A DNA stretch of 64,000 nucleotides from Megalonaias nervosa (Eukaryota; Mollusca; Bivalvia; Unionida; Unionidae): the NCBI GenBank assembly GCA_016617855.1, contig JAECUM010003297.1, positions 1 to 64,000 on the forward strand. Direction: 5' to 3'. Positions 44,489 through 58,489 of this stretch are shown in pieces. Every line of letters begins with the position of its first letter. The stretch's first letter is position 1. The position numbers and the translations under genes were made by a program. The notes beneath the pieces are model-generated. The model did not search any database, had not been told where the DNA came from, and was given only the letters and a program-made list of their open reading frames with translations.

Positions 44489-47400
44489 ATGCTGAAATTA
44501 CGTGATATAGCTAAAAAGAGCCTTATGGGAGAACCTGAAAAAATAGCGACTGCCTTTACAGGATTTGACAACAGTTATCGGTTCGATAAACAAATCGTAC
44601 TGGTAAATTTCACTGCAACAAATCTCTATCATTTGCTAGAGCCAACTGTAAAACGTGAACTTGAAAAACATAAGGGTCTGAGAATATTAGTGCAATATCA
44701 CATTATATTTTCAAAGCTACTTGTGACAGACAAGAAAACTGCAAACTCTTACATTAACGCAAAATCAAGGCGTGTTTTACTTGGGACTAATTTTTCATCA
44801 CTAGCTGATGAAATACACCTGGAAATGTGGAAAAAGATAGAAGAATTTACCGAATCGGGTTCGGGTTGGAAGTTTGAAATTATTACTGAAATTTTATTTC
44901 ACACAATAAAATATAACGTATTACGCTGTAGTTCGTATACTGACCTACCATAAAAAATAAAAAATAAAAAATGCTGTATAAACGTAAAGAACGTCGATAA
45001 CAGATGGTTTCAGTGGGCTATTCTTTCTGCGCTATTTCCAGCAGAACAAAATGCTGATCGCGTTGACAAGTATTTTAGTCACGTATCAAAATTAAATTTT
45101 AATGGTATTGACTTTCCAGTTGCAGAAAATCAAATACCAAAGTTTGAAAAGCAAAATAATGTTTCAATAAATGTTTTCGGACTAGATGATAAAGAAAACG
45201 TCTATCCGAGATATATTTCAGAAAAAGCTTCACAATCGACAATAAATTTTCTGTTTTATAAAAATCATTACGTTTGGATTAAAAATTTTAATGGACTAGT
45301 TGGCAGACAGTATAGTAAACAAAACAATAAAAAGTTCTTCTGTTATCGCTGCTTGCACGGTTGCTCTGACAATGAAAAATTACAAAAGCATTTGCATTAC
45401 TGTAGTGGCGTACAACGAATAACAGTGCCGTCCAAAGAAAATAGTTTATTACAGTTTATCAATCATGAGCATAAACTAAATATTCCTTTCGTTATATACG
45501 CTGATTTCGAGTGCTTGCACCAGCCTGTACTTGGCGTAGAAAATAATCCTGACAAATCGAGTACAAGAAAAACTCAAAATCATGTTCCATGCGGTGTGGC
45601 GTACAAAATAGTTTGCTGTGCTGATTCGAGCTTATCCAAACCAATCAAATTATATCGCGGTAAAAATCCAGCTGTTTGGCTTCTCAAGCAGTTAATTAGC
45701 GAAGTTGATGATATATTTAATCGTTTAAAAAGAATAATTCCAATGATAAAACTGACATCTCAACAAGAATCTGATCACGAGCAAGCGGAATTTTGTCATA
45801 TTTGTGAAACAACTTTTGAATAGCCTGATAATAAAAAAGTACGTGACCATTGTCATCTAACAGGACAGTATCGTGGAGCGGCTCATGATAAACGTAATTT
45901 AAGGTTTCATGCTCCAGATTTTATTCCAGTTGTTCTTCACAATTTCAGAGGATATGACAGTCATATTATAGTAGAAGCTTTTGGTGATCCTGAAATAAAA
46001 TCTCGTTTAAAACTCAATAACGTAATCAAGTGTATTCCAAATAATTTTGAAAAATATATGTCAGTTACTTTAGGTAAGTTGCGTTTTATTGACAGCCTAC
46101 AGTTTATGGCAGTATCATTGGATGAGCTAGTGGAAGGTTGTAGCGAGTTTAATAACCTACGAGACTGTTTTGGAGATAAATTTAATCTACTGACTAAAAA
46201 AGGAGTATTTCCGTACAAGTATCTCGACGACTGGAGTAAATTTGATGAAACGTCTTTACCTAACAAGGATAAATTTTATTCGCAACTTAAAAATGAAAGT
46301 ATAACTGATAGCGAGTATAAGTATGCACAAGATATTTGGAAAGAATTTGATTGCAAGACGTTTGGTGATTATCATGATTTGTATCTGAAAACTGACGTGT
46401 TATTGCTGGCGGACGTATTTGAAAGTTTTCGAAAAGTGAGCTATAACAATTACGGACTTGATCCTTGCTGGTATTACTCTTCCCCTGGGTTATCTTGGGA
46501 TGCTCTGTTAAAGTTTAGTAAAGTAAGGTTAGAATTACTGACTGACGTTGACATGTTCAATTTTATCGAAAAAGGTATCAGAGGCGGTATTAGCGTTATA
46601 ACAAAGAAATATTCTGAAGCAAACAACAAATACCTGAAAGAGTACAATCTTAAGCTTCCTTCGAAGTATATAATTTATCTAGATTGTAATAATTTGTACG
46701 GTTATTCTATGGCCGAACTAATGCCATTTGGTGGATTTCGTTGGATTACGACTGAACAATTTCTATCGGAGACAGAAAAAAGACACCCGACGATATTTCG
46801 TATTTCGTTGAAGTTGATCTCGATTATCCAACTTCGCTAAACAATTTACACAACGGTTATCCTTTCTGTGCGGAATCAATGATAATTAATTATAGTTTGT
46901 TATCTCAAGAACAACAAGCGATAGCATCACCAAAACAAAATTCTATGGTAAAAAAACTAGTACCAAATTTACTCGATAAGCGAAATTATGTTTTGCATTA
47001 CAGAGTTTTAAAACAAGCAATAGACGTTGGTCTTGTGTTGAGGGAAGTTCATAGAGTTTTAAAGTTTAATCAGTCACCTTGGATGAAAGGTTATATTAAC
47101 TTAAACACTTCGAGAAGAGCTGTAGCGAAAACCGATTTTGAAAAAAAAAAACTTCTTTAAGCTTATGAACAACTCCGTTTTTGGTAAGACGATGGAAAAT
47201 ATTAGAAAACGAGTAAATATCGAGCTAGTTAATGATATCTACCGCAGGAATAAACTTGTGTCAGACGATGATTTTGTTAGTATGAAAATTTTTAATGAAA
47301 ATCTTGTCGCGATACAAAGAAGAAAAACAAATCTAAAACTAAATAAGCCAATTTACGTTGGAGCTTCCGTGTTAGATTTATCGAAGTGGCTTATGTACGA

Positions 47401-47953
47401 TTTTCATTACAATTTTGTTAAAAATCAGTGGCCGTCAAGTAGACTATTGTTTACTGATACCGACTCACTCGTGTATGAAATCGAATGCGAGGACGTCTAT
47501 CAGGATATATACGATAATCGACATCTGTTTGATCTTTCCGATTACCCTCGTGACAGTAAATTTCATGATGACATAAATAAAAGGGTTATTGGTAAGTTCA
47601 AGGATGAAATGAACTAGAGCATCATCAAATACTTTATTGGATTGCGCAGTAAAATATATGCCGTATTGCTAGACAATAATAAAATAACGAAGAAAGCAAA
47701 AGGTCTGCCTCGCAATTTTGTTAAAAAGCTTATGAAATTTGATGATTACAAGTACGCACTTGACGGCGGCATTAGTTTTATAAGAGCAATGGCTATTCGA
47801 ACAAATCATCATAAACTCGAAACAGATGTCATTATCAAACGCGGATTGAGTAATTTTGATGACAAACGTTATTGCGAAAATGGAGTAGATACATTTGCAT
47901 TTGGGTATTGTTTTGATGATAGATCTATACTCGATATTATATTCGATGACTAG
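44489..47953 (+). pseudogene. polB: Protein-primed family B DNA polymerase of Polinton type
   Basis: About 1155 codons, mostly in one frame. In order: N-terminal region, a Cys/His pair region (CYRCLHGCSD ... HLHYC), exonuclease I IYADFEC, an endonuclease VII-like zinc segment CHICETTF / VRDHCHLTGQYRGAA, exonuclease II VLHNFRGYDSH, polymerase motif A LDCNNLYGYSM, motif B KLMNNSVFGKTMENI, motif C FTDTDSLVYE, and a C-terminal KKAKGLPRNF. It would replicate the element using a protein primer. Breaks: in-frame stops at 44951, 45821 and 47615, and two compensating shifts at A runs 46776-46781 and 47141-47151. All catalytic motifs survive in sequence. Confidence 0.93.
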
Positions 47954-47983
47954 GTATGAAATTTTGTGTGAACAATAAAAATA

Positions 47984-48433
47984 ATGTTTGAAAATTTGAC
48001 AGTGACAAATAGCTACAACAGCAAGATCAAATGTCTAATGATAGACGGCAAACAGTTGACAGTTGAAATTAATAATGAAATATCAGGTATATGTTTTGCT
48101 GCAGCTCGTGACAAGCTAAAACTTTCGCTTATCAGATCTAGTGACAGCGAGTATTTCAATTACCTTGATCAACTGAGCCAGAAGTTATCAGCAGGATTTA
48201 AAAACTTTCATGATCCGATAAGTCAACAAAAATATACTAAACTTACTATCGATCTCGATCGGTCAAAAGTATATTTTATCGACAAAAAATATCCTCTTAA
48301 CAAGCTGCAAATAAAAGATTTGTTTCAATGTCGTCGCTGTGTGAGCGGCAAAATAAAATTATGTCTCTATTATCATGATGAAATATTTCTAATATCAACG
48401 GTTGAAACAGTGATAATTGGTGATGAGGTCTAA
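47984..48433 (+). CDS. Polinton protein of unknown function, 149 aa
   Basis: Intact frame 31 bp after the polymerase, starting MFENLTVTNSYNSKIKCLMI. It has a CRRC-like pair near residue 115 (FQCRRCVSGKIKLC) and hydrophobic C-terminal strands, but no recognised domain, signal peptide or membrane helix. As the last plus-strand gene it might be linked to the polymerase, for example as a candidate terminal or accessory protein, but that is only a guess from position. Confidence 0.6.
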   Translation: MFENLTVTNSYNSKIKCLMIDGKQLTVEINNEISGICFAAARDKLKLSLIRSSDSEYFNYLDQLSQKLSAGFKNFHDPISQQKYTKLTIDLDRSKVYFIDKKYPLNKLQIKDLFQCRRCVSGKIKLCLYYHDEIFLISTVETVIIGDEV

Positions 48434-48486
48434 ACTTTCACTTACCTTCTTACTCCAGCGAAAAATCCTATGCGTAATTGAAGGGG

Positions 48487-48755
48487 GTAGAGGTCCTGGG
48501 TTAGAAATCTCCTAGCTAAAAACTGAAAGTCTTGTTGGGATAGGGATTGGTGGGTCTCCGACACGGTAATTTGTATTTGTTTGGAGGGTCTCCGAGATGG
48601 TAATTTATATTTGTTTGGAGGTGGGTAAAGGTCTTGGATTATATTTGAGGTAGAAATCTCCTAGCTAAAAACTGTAAGTCGTTTTGGGATAGGGATTGGA
48701 GGGTCTCCGAGATGGTAATTTATATTTGTTTGGAGGGTGGGAGAGGTCCTTGAGA
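48487..48755. repeat. Tandem duplication at the right end of the Polinton
   Basis: Two copies of about 140 bp share tagaaatctcctagctaaaa, gggatagggattgg and ggtaatttatatttgtttgg; the last phrase also repeats inside the first copy. Polinton terminal repeats often hold short tandem repeats, so this may be the right terminal region. No inverted partner was found at the left. Confidence 0.75.
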
Positions 48756-48837
48756 TAGAAGTCTCCATTTCCCTTACTACTTGCAACACTCTCGAAGTAA
48801 AAACACAAAAGCACACACATAGATGTAGATAGAGATA

Positions 48838-51604
<2,767 letters not shown>

Positions 51605-51634
<30 letters not shown>
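51605..51634. repeat. (CT)n microsatellite
   Basis: About 15 CT units. Confidence 0.95.
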
Positions 51635-51640
<6 letters not shown>

Positions 51641-53002
51641 AGGACATTTTGTCTCTTGGCCTCAGGCGAAATGATACGTATTTATTTTCCCCATCGAAGA
51701 GCCTCCGATTTATGACTTGAGCTTTACCTGGCCTTCAACCTCCCGATATGAAATGCTGGCTTGCAGGGTCATCTCAGGTGAGTTGCCCCAGCCGTCTCTA
51801 GAATGACCGCTACTTAGCCACAAACCGAATCGAGCGATATTCGGAGCGTATTTTCTCTAAGATCAAAGACAGAATTATTTGCTTTATATGAAGGAAATAA
51901 TTGTATGGTCAGTGATTTATACAGTATTATCGCCAATACACCAAACAATTGTGATTTATCATACACATTTTTATACATGGTTTATGGAACAGCAAGACAC
52001 TGAAAAAGTAAAGAAAAAACAAAACACTGACAATATCTTCATTCTAATTGATGTAAACCCGTGATCAACCCTGTGCTTGAAAGATTTATTTGTTTGTATT
52101 TATGTTTAAAGAACTTTGAGTATTCTTTGTATTTCCGTTTATTATTGTTTTCTAAAATCAGTTGCACTAATAACATTAAGAAAGATATTAAGAGAGTAGC
52201 ACAAAATGTTTTTGTTTCGTTTGCTGATGGACATATCAGAGTAGTCAGATTGATTGATCAGTCGATCGATCTACCTAGCTAGCTACCAGAGAGAGAGAGA
52301 GGGAGTGAATGTTGACATCTCCTTGAGTTATACCTATAGTTTAAAATAATAATCCTACTCGGTTGTTATTTGTCTATTTTATAAAGTATACACTACTCTA
52401 CCCTGCCTTTTCTTTTTCATAATTTTGTGGCGTCTGTTTGAAAAGACGAGGTATATATAAAATGTTTTCATTTAGGTTGTCATCTTTCCTCAGCCATTTT
52501 TACCCCTTGCCTAGTATGAAGGAATCTTTTGGCTTTACTGCCGCCCCCCCCCCCTCCTCCGCATTCCTCAAGGGAACAAGCTTTCTGGTTAAGTTGGACA
52601 GGTAACAAGTTTCATTTGGGTTTAGATTCTTGTCCACTACATCATTTCAGAAAAGCACGCTAGTTTCTTTCAAACCAAATTACTCACATGACTACAAAAA
52701 AATCTACACTTAGCTTGGCGTCAAGTTCTAGACGTACCTTCAGAGTCTAGCTGAAGATGACCGATACCAGGTTCCAATCTGGGACTACAGACGATTCTCA
52801 TACTGCGACTCAGATCCTGGCGTCCAACTGGCTAATGTCAAAAATATACCAACCTGGTCTGGAATTCAAGCACCTGGGGACTTAAAACACTTGAGTAAAA
52901 AAATATATACTTTTTAGTCGGATCGCATCAGTTAGAAACCACAATTCCACCGAAACTGTCGCTTCGGAAATGTCAAGGAATATGTTGTGAAAGGAAAGAA
53001 GC
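51635..53002. other. Non-coding stretch
   Basis: No supported gene. A short GA run (52289-52302) and a C run (52544-52553) are the only simple sequences. Confidence 0.5.
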
Positions 53003-53004
53003 TA

Positions 53005-53685
53005 TGAGGCGCCGTAGCGGACAGAAGATGGTCCATTGAGAAAGTTGCAGTTGAAATTTCGATGGTGTATGTCGAGAAATCCAATATCACGTGCTGGATA
53101 AAATTGAACGTCCTTAAAGGTCAATTTTCTAGATCGAGATTTTAGATTTTGTGTAATTCAACAGATACAGCCTAAAAGCTCAATGTACGAAATGGAACTT
53201 TCAGCACAATCAATGTGATTAACATGTTAAATTGAAACTCTCGACATATGACATTAAAATTTCAACAACCGCCGTGTAATTCAGAAGATACAATCTAAAA
53301 CCTCGACATTGGACATCGAATTTTCAATCAGCGCTGTGTAATTCAACAGATGAAATCTAAATACTCAACATATGAAATAGAATTTTCAACATAAGCTCTT
53401 TGAACCAATACGTAAATTAAGAATTCTCGACGAATGACATTGAAATTTCAACCACCGCCGTGTACTTCAAACGACACAATCTAAAACCTCGACATAGAAA
53501 ATATAACTTTCAACCACTACTGTTTTAATTCAACAGATACAATCTAAAATCTCGGCCTTGAAAATGAAACTTTAAGGATAAGCATTTTTGATGCAACACG
53601 TGAAATTGGAATTCTGGACATCTGACATTAAAATTTCAACGGCAACGTTCTGATTGGGCCAGCTTTTGTCCGCTACGGCGCCTCA
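53005..53685. mobile_element. MITE of 681 bp with a satellite-like core
   Basis: Inverted ends tgaggcgccgtagcggac match perfectly for about 19 bp and imperfectly to about 36 bp. TA dinucleotides flank both ends (53003-53004, 53686-53687), as for Tc1/mariner-type insertion. The interior is made of about nine diverged units of about 62 bp, each with a phrase like aattcaacagatacaatcta, then ctcgacat and aatttcaac. No transposase frame is present. Confidence 0.85.
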
Positions 53686-54316
53686 TAATAAGCTGGAGTC
53701 AGTTTTATGAATTATTTCTTATTTTTCCTCTCTCGCTTCGAATAAATTCTCGATTTTATTTTTTTTTTTTCTGTTTATGAATTCAAGGTCAGAAGAGAAC
53801 ATTTTGAGTCCGTCTTTGCTGGCACATGAAAATTGTTTCTAAAATTTAAGGAATCTTAAATTTGAAAAGCCAATATCATAGACCGGATACTACGACAGTG
53901 ATGCCATTCTTTTAGGCTGTTTTAAATATAGCAATGTCATGGATGTGATTGGCTGGTAACCTCATATCTGTCACGGTATATGTGAGGTTAGAAATATACT
54001 GGAGTTCCTGTACTGTCTGCTAATACAGACGTGCCACTACCGGAAGTCTGGCGCAGTTGTCAATAAATAGAGTTTGTTAATCATCCGACTTAGTCTACAT
54101 GTCTAAGGACATTTAATGACGATCCCTAACGATCTGTTTATAAGGTCAAGAAGGGAAAGTAATTAGTTTCAGGCGAAACAGAAATGTGTTATTTGTTTGT
54201 CCGTTTCGTTCCTTTATGTCTGTTTTAATCTCAATGTGGACATGACATGCCAAATGGTTTCCGATAGCTATCTAAACCGTGCATACCTGTGTAGAGTATA
54301 TGTTTATATATGTACC

Positions 54317-54421
<105 letters not shown>

Positions 54422-54841
54422 AAAACACAGTGTCACGAAGAAACGGTAAATGAAAAAGTTGTCTGTTACCTATTTGATACAGCAGAAAGTATAATGTGGT
54501 CTCCGAGAGTACCATTAATGACCCCAGTCAACGCTTCTGTAATATTGGTACTCTGCCGGATATTAGATCATTGTTTTAATATACGAGGAATTTAAAAAGT
54601 TCTGAATATTATTGCGCTCTACAACTAAATTTGTTCTACACTACGTCAGTAAATTCTCTCAAACTATTCCGCATGCACCTCTACTTGTTTTCTTAGTCTG
54701 ATTATGCACGTATAATACGCCATTTTTGTATCCACCTTTTTGTCTGTTGTTCATAACTGGAAAACTGCACTTATAACCAAATGACGTATTTCACATCGTC
54801 TACCCCTCTGCGAATGGTAGATAAAGAGATCAGCCATCCAT

Positions 54842-55275
54842 GACTTGAAGCTAAATCAGGTCTGTATAGAGTATGTGGCAAAGTTGACTCAGGCTGTTTT
54901 GAAGATGTGGCAAAGCTAAATCTGGCCTATATAGAGCATGTGGCAAAGCTAACTCAGGCTGTATGGAAGATGTGGCAAAGCTAAATCAGGTCTATATAGA
55001 GTATGTGGCAAAGCTAACTCAGGCTGTTTTGAAGACGTGACATAGCTAAATCAGGTCTATACAGAGAATGTGGCAAAGCTAAATCAGGCTGTATAGAGTA
55101 TGTGGCAAAGCTAAATCATGGCTGTATGGAGGATGTGACAAAGCTAAACCAGGGCTGTATGTAGACAATCTGATTAAAGTCAGATTTTCACTGTCCTGCG
55201 TGAAGGACAGTGGAGATCTGATTTTAACCAGATTGGTATGGAGGATGTGGCAAAGCTAAATCAGGACTGTTGAGA
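54842..55275. repeat. Tandem repeat, unit about 33 bp, alternating in pairs
   Basis: About a dozen copies of a unit with atgtggcaaagctaa and tcaggctgta/tcaggtctat. Pairs of units form a higher-order period of about 65 bp. A 70-bp hairpin interrupts the array at 55166-55235. Confidence 0.88.
55166..55235. mobile_element. 70-bp near-perfect hairpin inserted in the tandem array
   Basis: Arms 55166-55197 and 55204-55235 (32 bp each) pair in 28 of 32 positions around the 6-nt loop gcgtga. The core is cactgtcct / aggacagtg. It interrupts the array of atgtggcaaagctaa repeats, so it may be a tiny fold-back element. Confidence 0.7.
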
Positions 55276-55860
55276 GTATATGATAAATCTTGGATGTTGT
55301 GCTCCTTCAGGAAGTTTGTCAAGACGGCGGATTTGTGCGCTGGTGCATTGTCATGGAATAGACGAATAGCTCTGGTGCTGATGTGCAGACGGATAGGGAG
55401 GTAGTGTTCCAAAACTTTTGGCAACATTACAGAGTCATAAGAATGTCCATTGGCACTAGCAGAGTCTGGCACGGGTTCCTGGAGGACCGGGACTTTTGCA
55501 TTAAAAAAAAATTGCATAAAACTCCCTTGACACTCTGAATACGTAGAACGATTTGTGGTCCCTCCTCGTTTTCTCCAATTCAAACTTTATTACTTTCTCT
55601 TGAGCCGGGTTCAGAAAGTAATTCCATGTTATATCATATGTGACAATCTCATTCAAACTTTTCTGGTCACTCTTTTCATATTTGTCAAGTAACTGTTTGG
55701 CTATTTCAACCCGAGTCTGTGTTTGATCAGTCATCAACAAATGCGGGAGTCACCTTGCACAAATCTTTTTGAACTGCAAATGAGCCTTCATTATATTAAA
55801 AACAGCTGAATAAGTAATGCCCCTTAAAACCGAAATATCGTCCAGTGTATATCAAGCATC
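55240..55860 (-). pseudogene. Mariner-type transposase remnant
   Basis: Minus-strand frames show the mariner order: a helix-turn-helix tail (ISVLRGITYSAVFNIM), KICARWLPHLL, RVEIAKQLLDKYEKS, then IVTYDITWNYF (family norm TGDETW; first D kept, E lost), FHDNAPAHKS (second D) and NSPDLALPHPPY (family norm YSPDLAP, third D). The N-terminal half of the DNA-binding domain is missing. A shift at the A/T run near 55505 and a stop near 55857 break it. No terminal repeats were seen. Confidence 0.85.
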
Positions 55861-57416
55861 TTCATCAATTGGCAGATGCGGATTCGAGGCGACGGCTGAT
55901 TAGGCACCCCGCCTCCCCCCCCCCCCAAATCAGTGCGAAACAACATGATCGTTTCATAGGGTACGTTTTCTTTTCAGACCGCCACGCAGCCATCTTGAAA
56001 ATCTTCTTTTGGCTATTCCTTCTGCTTGTTAAGTTGTACTGACATTGGGTTTTCATTAGAACTTTTCGTACGGTATGTATGTAGCAAACGGCGATGCACA
56101 GCGAACAGTTAATGCCTGAAGTATTCGTAAATATCACAAGACTGTCGGGCGACTTACAGTTGTTCCGACAACTTACAAAGTTATAGTCTTTTTGAAAATG
56201 TACCTGTGACTGACATCCAGTATGTAAAAGGACACGTTTAAGTCAATTCTGTAAACGTAGAAGAGTGGAAAAACGATTTTATTAAAAAGACAATCTAATT
56301 CTTATCAGTTGGAATTATTCAGCATAAAAATATAACGTTAAACGAGTTCTTATAATGACAATGGTATGCAACACTATAGTCTGGTGGAACATTTACTAAT
56401 GACTGACAACCAATATGTGAAAGAAAATGTGTAACTAACATTCATGCAGATTTTGACAGGTAGAAATGATAGCGCTTTAAAGCAAAATTACATCGTTTTC
56501 GATTTAGTCGTTAAACATAAAAAACAAATATTAAAATGCGTCCTATTAAAGATCGGCAATTGTTACAGCTTTTGCTTAACATCGATTATTTCGGGCCTTC
56601 ATCTTCTCGATAATTTGATTTTATAGTATGTTGCTTGTTCGCAGTAAATGGACGTTCACAGCAGTTGGCCCTTAAAAAGATAATGCTAACCACCAACAAG
56701 GCGAACTTGGCTGCCATCTTGAAAATCTGGAACTGATGTGCCGTTGAACCTGAATGATGATGGCACATACCTGAACAAGATGGCCAGCACTGTTTTGAGT
56801 GAGTTTGATAAAAAGACTTAATATATTTGGGGTTGAAGCAAAAGTCACTTCCTTAGATTATTTTGGTACATCACTGAGCGGTTAAACACAGTGACATAAA
56901 TATACAAATACGTGACTCCCGTTTTTATGTTTAATGGCGTATTAGCCTATCAACACAACTTTGACTGGATTGTTATCAAATCTTTATTTGTGAATAGAAC
57001 CTAAGAATACCTCGAATGAGTGCCATTTTAATGTCCATATCACGGGGTTTTGAATTATAACGGCTATTTTAAACAGTACTTTAAACAAAAAGTATGTATG
57101 GCATCCGATTCAACTAAAAAACGTTGGCAAATTTTTGTATACCGCACTTATCTTATAAACACAATTAACATCCAAAGAATTTCTCTGTTCTTTTTCTAAA
57201 TATCAAAAATAGTATGCTACAATTTCTAAAATATATCTAAGATGGTTTCAGTTTTCAGCCGTTAAATGAATAAAATGAAGGCAGAAACGCGGATTCTTAC
57301 AAATTCACTTTTCGCGATTTCCTACGCCTGAGTAGAACGCCAGTCCAGGGTCCGCGCTGTTTTGTAACACCGTTTTCAGAACTGTTTCCATCTATAGTAC
57401 TTTTAGTAACAAAGTA
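55861..57416. other. Non-coding stretch
   Basis: No gene recognised. Two stretches near 55985 and 56705 share the phrase gccatcttgaaaatct in the same orientation, possibly old copies of a small repeat. A C run lies at 55917-55925. Confidence 0.5.
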
Positions 57417-58180
57417 AGTATTACGACCCTATGCGCTTAAAATAAGTAATAGAAAAGAGTTATAAGCAACAAGCTTTGTAAAATATAATTAAAAAATTTT
57501 CACTAGAATACAGAGTGAAAATGTAAAAATAACCTATGGTATTGCGAATTAAATCCCCAAAATTCCTAGAATTACTGAAACAATTCCTAATAATTAAATT
57601 TCTGAATAAACTTTAGTGTAAATCCAAATTAAATCAACACTGAAAGTATTGATGTGCCTCTGATGGCCCGTGTCGTGGTGATGTGCCAGCATTCTTTTAT
57701 TGAATTACAATAATGTGCAATAATACAATCCAAGAATATATCCTTATTTGAATTTTCACTATAAATTCGTGTCTCTATTTCCAAGAATGTTATCTTTGAT
57801 GAGAACTTTGTATTTCCAGTAAATAAATAATCTGAATAAATAAATTCTAGCCCAAATGGAAAACTGGACACAACAATGATCCTGGCTCAAGATCTTATAG
57901 CACGAATGAATAATTTATAGAATAAAAACACAAAAAACCAAGATTTTATAGTCCCCTACTTGACCTCAGGTCACAATTAGTACTTTCTAAAAAAAAACTA
58001 ATAATTAATGGAAAATAACCCTCTAGAAGGTTCCTAATGTTTAAAAACTTAAATCTTGGTTATTATTAGAAACAAATTATTTTTTTAAAAAAACCTGAAT
58101 ACAAAGCCGATTAAATATACATAACACTTCCCGACATAAAGGAAAAGAAATATTTATGCAATAAAGCTTTCTATTTACTA
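57417..58180 (-). repeat. LTR-like repeat, copy 4
   Basis: Reverse complement of the 20-22 kb repeat and similar to copy 3, with shared tattgcgaattaaatccc and tttgtatttccag. On the minus strand it follows an RNase H end within about 100 bp. The high-coordinate boundary is approximate. Confidence 0.6.
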
Positions 58181-58257
58181 TTACATGTGATAAAAAAATT
58201 ACATAAGGTGAAATCTTCTGAATGACACAAAGTATACATGAAACAATACAATATCTT

Positions 58258-58346
58258 TTATAAACGTGAAAGTGCATCTGCTATTAAATTGTCTTTTCCC
58301 TTGACGTGCCTGATGTCAATATTGTATTCCTGCAACATCAAACTCC
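58258..58346 (-). pseudogene. Gypsy RNase H C-terminal fragment
   Basis: About 28 codons read SLMLQEYNIDIRHVKGKDNL and then end ADALSRL, the close of a Gypsy RNase H domain and similar to the 30.4-kb copy. It is cut on its upstream side by a SINE fragment. It confirms that in this family RNase H lies next to the 3' LTR with no integrase between. Confidence 0.8.
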
Positions 58347-58418
58347 AACTGTAAACTGCCACACTGTAGACATCGTAGCGATATGACTGAAAAGTTTTTA
58401 AAGGTACGTTAAAAATCC

Positions 58419-58420
<2 letters not shown>
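58347..58420 (+). mobile_element. SINE family A, 3' fragment (copy 3)
   Basis: About 70 bp matching the end of the other two copies (gccacactgtagacatcgta, gatatgactgaaa, aatcc tail). It joins the Gypsy RNase H on its left and a (CA)n array on its right. Confidence 0.8.
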
Positions 58421-58466
<46 letters not shown>

Positions 58467-58489
58467 CACGCACGCACACACACACACAC
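58421..58489. repeat. (CA)n microsatellite
   Basis: About 33 CA units with a CGCA-rich interruption; it follows the SINE tail. Confidence 0.95.

Larger units (their letters stand above)
33238..48765. mobile_element. Decayed Maverick/Polinton element, about 15.5 kb
   Basis: The hallmark Polinton set is present: protein-primed polymerase B, retroviral-type integrase with chromodomain, packaging ATPase, adenain-type protease, major capsid protein and a penton-like protein. Extra genes encode a fibre-like repeat protein, PLA2-like domain, HNH endonuclease, DUF5679-like zinc ribbon and several unknowns. Genes are tightly spaced and intronless, and no long microsatellite lies inside, unlike the flanks. 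The left end is cut by a LINE. The right end carries tandem repeats and then a microsatellite. No terminal inverted repeat or target duplication was identified. Confidence 0.93.

Noticed and set aside
45961..46266. 101-codon minus-strand frame inside polymerase B
   Set aside because: Antisense to a segment with clear polymerase homology.
44489..47953. Stop-codon reassignment in the Polinton (TAG/TAA read as an amino acid)
   Set aside because: All three stop codons occur in the element's genes, and frameshifts are also present, which fits decay better than a variant code.
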